A stretch of 64,000 nt of DNA from Flavisphingomonas formosensis. GTDB lineage: Bacteria > Pseudomonadota > Alphaproteobacteria > Sphingomonadales > Sphingomonadaceae. Below, one piece after another: positions 62,123-64,000 of this stretch; the stretch's first letter is position 1; the number at the start of each line of letters is the position of its first letter. The notes under the pieces are model-generated. The model worked only from the letters and a program-made list of their open reading frames with translations. It was not told the DNA's origin and made no database searches. The DNA is taken from assembly GCF_009755815.1 (NCBI RefSeq), contig NZ_WRPK01000003.1:62001-126000 (forward strand), given 5' to 3'. The position numbers and the translations under genes are program-made.

Positions 62123-62956
62123 ATGATCGAGACGGCTCCGGCCAAGATCAATCTCGCGCTTCACGTTCGCCGCCGCATGCCGGACGGCTATCATGCGCTG
62201 GAGACGATTTTCGCGTTTACGGCGGATGGCGATGTGCTGCGCGCGTCGGCTGCCGAACGGCTGTCGCTGACCATCAGCGGTCCCTTTTCGGATGGACTGG
62301 AAACGGACGACGGCAATCTGGTGCTGCGTGCCGCGCGCGCGCTCGGAGAAGCGTGCGGCTTCGATCCCGCGCTCGCCTTCCACCTCGAGAAGAATCTGCC
62401 GGTTGCGTCAGGTATCGGGGGCGGATCGGCAGACGCGGCCGCCGCGCTGCGATTGCTGGCGCGCCGTCACGCGATCGATCCGGCCGATCCGCGGCTGGCT
62501 GCGGTCGCCGCCGCGCTCGGTGCCGACGTGCCCGCTTGCCTGCACGGCCGGACGGTGCGCGGCGAGGCGCGGGGCGATGCGCTTCATCCGATCGCGGCCG
62601 AGCGGTTGAGCGGGCTCCCGCTGCTGCTGGTCAATCCGCGCCTCCCTTTGGCGACGGGTCCGGTGTTCAAGGCCTGGGACGGGGTGGATCGGGGGCCGCT
62701 GGCGGAGGGGGATCCGCTGGACGCGGCATTGGCGGGCCGCAACGATCTGCAGCCGCCGGCAATCGGCCTTTTGCCCGAGATCGCCACGGTACTGGATCGG
62801 CTGGCCGCGCAACCCGGCGTGCTGCTTTCGCGCATGTCGGGATCCGGGGCGACCTGTTTCGCCCTGTTCGGCTCGGTCGATGCGCGCGATGCCGCCGACG
62901 CGGGCCTGGCTGCAGCCCATCCCGCCTGGTGGCGGCTGGCGACACGCCTCGGTTGA
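62123..62956 (+). CDS. ispE: 4-diphosphocytidyl-2-C-methyl-D-erythritol kinase
   Basis: A 277-residue GHMP kinase of the non-mevalonate isoprenoid pathway, phosphorylating CDP-methylerythritol. The N-terminal PAKINLALHV (Lys8), the ATP-binding PVASGIGGGSADAAA (residues 93-107) and the C-terminal MSGSGATCFALF are intact. It begins 10 bases after the TPR gene, so etfQO-TPR-ispE are probably one transcript. Convergent with the M48 protease. Confidence 0.96.
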   Translation: MIETAPAKINLALHVRRRMPDGYHALETIFAFTADGDVLRASAAERLSLTISGPFSDGLETDDGNLVLRAARALGEACGFDPALAFHLEKNLPVASGIGGGSADAAAALRLLARRHAIDPADPRLAAVAAALGADVPACLHGRTVRGEARGDALHPIAAERLSGLPLLLVNPRLPLATGPVFKAWDGVDRGPLAEGDPLDAALAGRNDLQPPAIGLLPEIATVLDRLAAQPGVLLSRMSGSGATCFALFGSVDARDAADAGLAAAHPAWWRLATRLG

Positions 62957-63002
62957 GACAGGCGGCTTGTCACCGAGGGCGTGCGGCGAGCACGCTCGCG
63001 GC

Positions 63003-63020
63003 GCTCACGCCGGCGTGAGC
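63003..63020 (+). terminator. Perfect palindrome between convergent ispE and M48 genes
   Basis: GCTCACGCC followed directly by GGCGTGAGC; it reaches into the last base of the M48 stop codon. Hairpin between converging genes, possibly a bidirectional terminator; no T run. Confidence 0.4.
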
Positions 63021-64000
63021 TACTTGCCGACCAGAGCCGCGTGATCCGCCTTCCAGACCATGGCGCGGTGGATGCGCCGTTCGACGCTGGGATGATCGTA
63101 GAAGATGATCTCTTCCAGCCGCGAGGGAGAGGATGCGCGATAGGCGACCGTCTTCACCAGCGCCTTGGCCAATCCGTCAGGTTCATGGGCGTGTTCGAGC
63201 GAGAAACGGTCGGCATCCGCTTCCTGGAGGCGGGTGAGCGTATTGGTGAGCGGTGTCCCGATGAGGCCCAGCGTGGCCACGATCGCCATCAGCACCGGAA
63301 GGCCCGCCGGATCCGCTATGCCCCGTATGCCGGTCGCGCCGAGCCAGGCGCAGGCGGCGGGAAAGAGTCGATCCGCTGCCCAGAAGGCGAGCACGGCCAG
63401 CAAGCTGAGGATCATCGCGGACCAGAAGATGTGGCCACGTTTATAGTGACCCATTTCATGGCCGACCACGCCGCGCACCTCGGCAAGATCCGCGCCCTGC
63501 TGGAACATCGTGTCGCTCATCGCGATGCGGGCGCTGCCGAACAGGCCGGAAACGTTGGCGGTGTAGCGATTGGACTGCTTCGATCCGTTGTAGATCAGGA
63601 TCTTGTCCGACGGAACGCCGGCGTCCTTCGCCAGCGCGACTACGGTGTCGCGCACCTTGCCCGCCGGCGCGGGCGTATAGCTGTTGAACAACGGCTCGAT
63701 CAGCACCGGGCTCAGCACGACCAGGACGATGATCGCAACCGCGGAGACCGCGCCCGACCAGATCCACCAGCGCCGCGGTGCCCGGCGCATGAGCGCGTAG
63801 ATGGCGAGCAGCAGCAGCGAGAACATCACCATGCTGATCAGCAGCGACATGATATTCTCGCCAAACCAGCCCGTGAAAGGCTGGGAACTCAGCCCATAGC
63901 TCCGCTCGCGCCCCCAGCTTGCATAGATGCTCCACGGCAGCTCGATCAGCCAGTCCAGCGCAATATAGGCAATGACGCAGGCAAGCACGGCAAGGTTGGG
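63020..64000 (-). CDS. M48-family CAAX-prenyl-protease-like metallopeptidase (5' truncated)
   Basis: At least 326 residues of an M48 (Ste24p-like) integral membrane zinc protease; the reading frame stays open to the window edge, so the true start is outside. Zinc motif HEMGH lies in VVGHEMGHYKRGHIFWS, and the third ligand region is LQEADADRFSLEHAHEP. Membrane segments are visible at the N-terminal visible part (residues 1-20, 45-70, 75-100) and around the middle. The substrate in bacteria is unknown, possibly quality control of membrane proteins. Confidence 0.92.
   Translation of the reverse strand, partial: PNLAVLACVIAYIALDWLIELPWSIYASWGRERSYGLSSQPFTGWFGENIMSLLISMVMFSLLLLAIYALMRRAPRRWWIWSGAVSAVAIIVLVVLSPVLIEPLFNSYTPAPAGKVRDTVVALAKDAGVPSDKILIYNGSKQSNRYTANVSGLFGSARIAMSDTMFQQGADLAEVRGVVGHEMGHYKRGHIFWSAMILSLLAVLAFWAADRLFPAACAWLGATGIRGIADPAGLPVLMAIVATLGLIGTPLTNTLTRLQEADADRFSLEHAHEPDGLAKALVKTVAYRASSPSRLEEIIFYDHPSVERRIHRAMVWKADHAALVGK

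Overview
The window is 64 kb of GC-rich chromosomal DNA from an alphaproteobacterium, most likely a sphingomonad (order Sphingomonadales). The evidence is the gene content and order: divL-tsaE-amgK-murU-addB, NDUFA12-mlaD-DUF2155-aat, a long TonB-dependent receptor beside a 2-oxoglutarate oxygenase, an encoded CCA tail on tRNA-Trp, trnW-secE-nusG-rplKAJL, and very high GC at third codon positions. I found no phage, plasmid, integrase, transposase or CRISPR signature. Almost all of it reads as core chromosome. 

Layout. 1-5.6 kb: the 3' end of an unknown gene, asd, a DUF2238 membrane protein, two tandem GFA-family proteins, an alpha/beta hydrolase and an M2 metallopeptidase. 5.7-10.7 kb: a diguanylate cyclase, peroxiredoxin, glycosyltransferase, YqgE/AlgH, and ahcY behind a perfect 20-bp palindrome. 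10.7-14.9 kb: a TonB-dependent receptor and a prolyl-hydroxylase-like oxygenase in noticeably more AT-rich DNA. 15.2-22.8 kb: DivL (the tyrosine pseudo-histidine-kinase of the CckA-CtrA pathway), TsaE (tRNA t6A), AmgK and MurU (cell-wall sugar salvage), and AddB (recombination) without AddA. 22.8-32.8 kb, minus strand: an aldo/keto reductase, then rpoC and rpoB separated by a cluster of strong hairpins. 33.1-36.6 kb: an amidohydrolase, then a MarR regulator divergent from a DUF899-VOC operon, with both promoters laid over one palindrome. 36.7-40.9 kb: a small membrane protein, tRNA-Trp, secE-nusG-rplK-rplA and rplJ-rplL, with two clear rho-independent terminators. 41-46 kb: a YdeP-type molybdopterin oxidoreductase and a periplasmic OB-fold-like protein next to an OmpR-type two-component system. 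46-50.2 kb: a GGDEF-EAL protein and a fatty-acyl-AMP ligase. 50.3-55.5 kb: recX, a double cold-shock protein, DUF192, NDUFA12, mlaD, DUF2155, aat (antisense overlap with DUF2155), an orphan ParA and arsC. 55.6-64 kb: moaB, a lytic transglycosylase, uracil-DNA glycosylase, ETF-ubiquinone oxidoreductase, a TPR protein, ispE and a 5'-truncated M48 protease. 

Functionally the window is dominated by housekeeping: transcription and translation (rpoBC, nusG, secE, L1/L7-L12/L10/L11, tRNA-Trp, tsaE, aat), envelope biogenesis (amgK-murU, slt, mlaD, secE), methyl-cycle and isoprenoid metabolism (ahcY, ispE) and cell-cycle or c-di-GMP signalling (divL, two GGDEF proteins). I do not see a clearly new multi-gene system. 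The best leads are regulatory or architectural: the ahcY palindrome, the MarR double-promoter operator, the rpoB-rpoC hairpin element, the inverted split of rpoBC from the ribosomal-protein operon, the missing addA partner, and the 178-bp antisense tail overlap of aat and DUF2155. Starts were chosen by eye from codon position, Shine-Dalgarno-like sequence and gene overlap. No database search was run.
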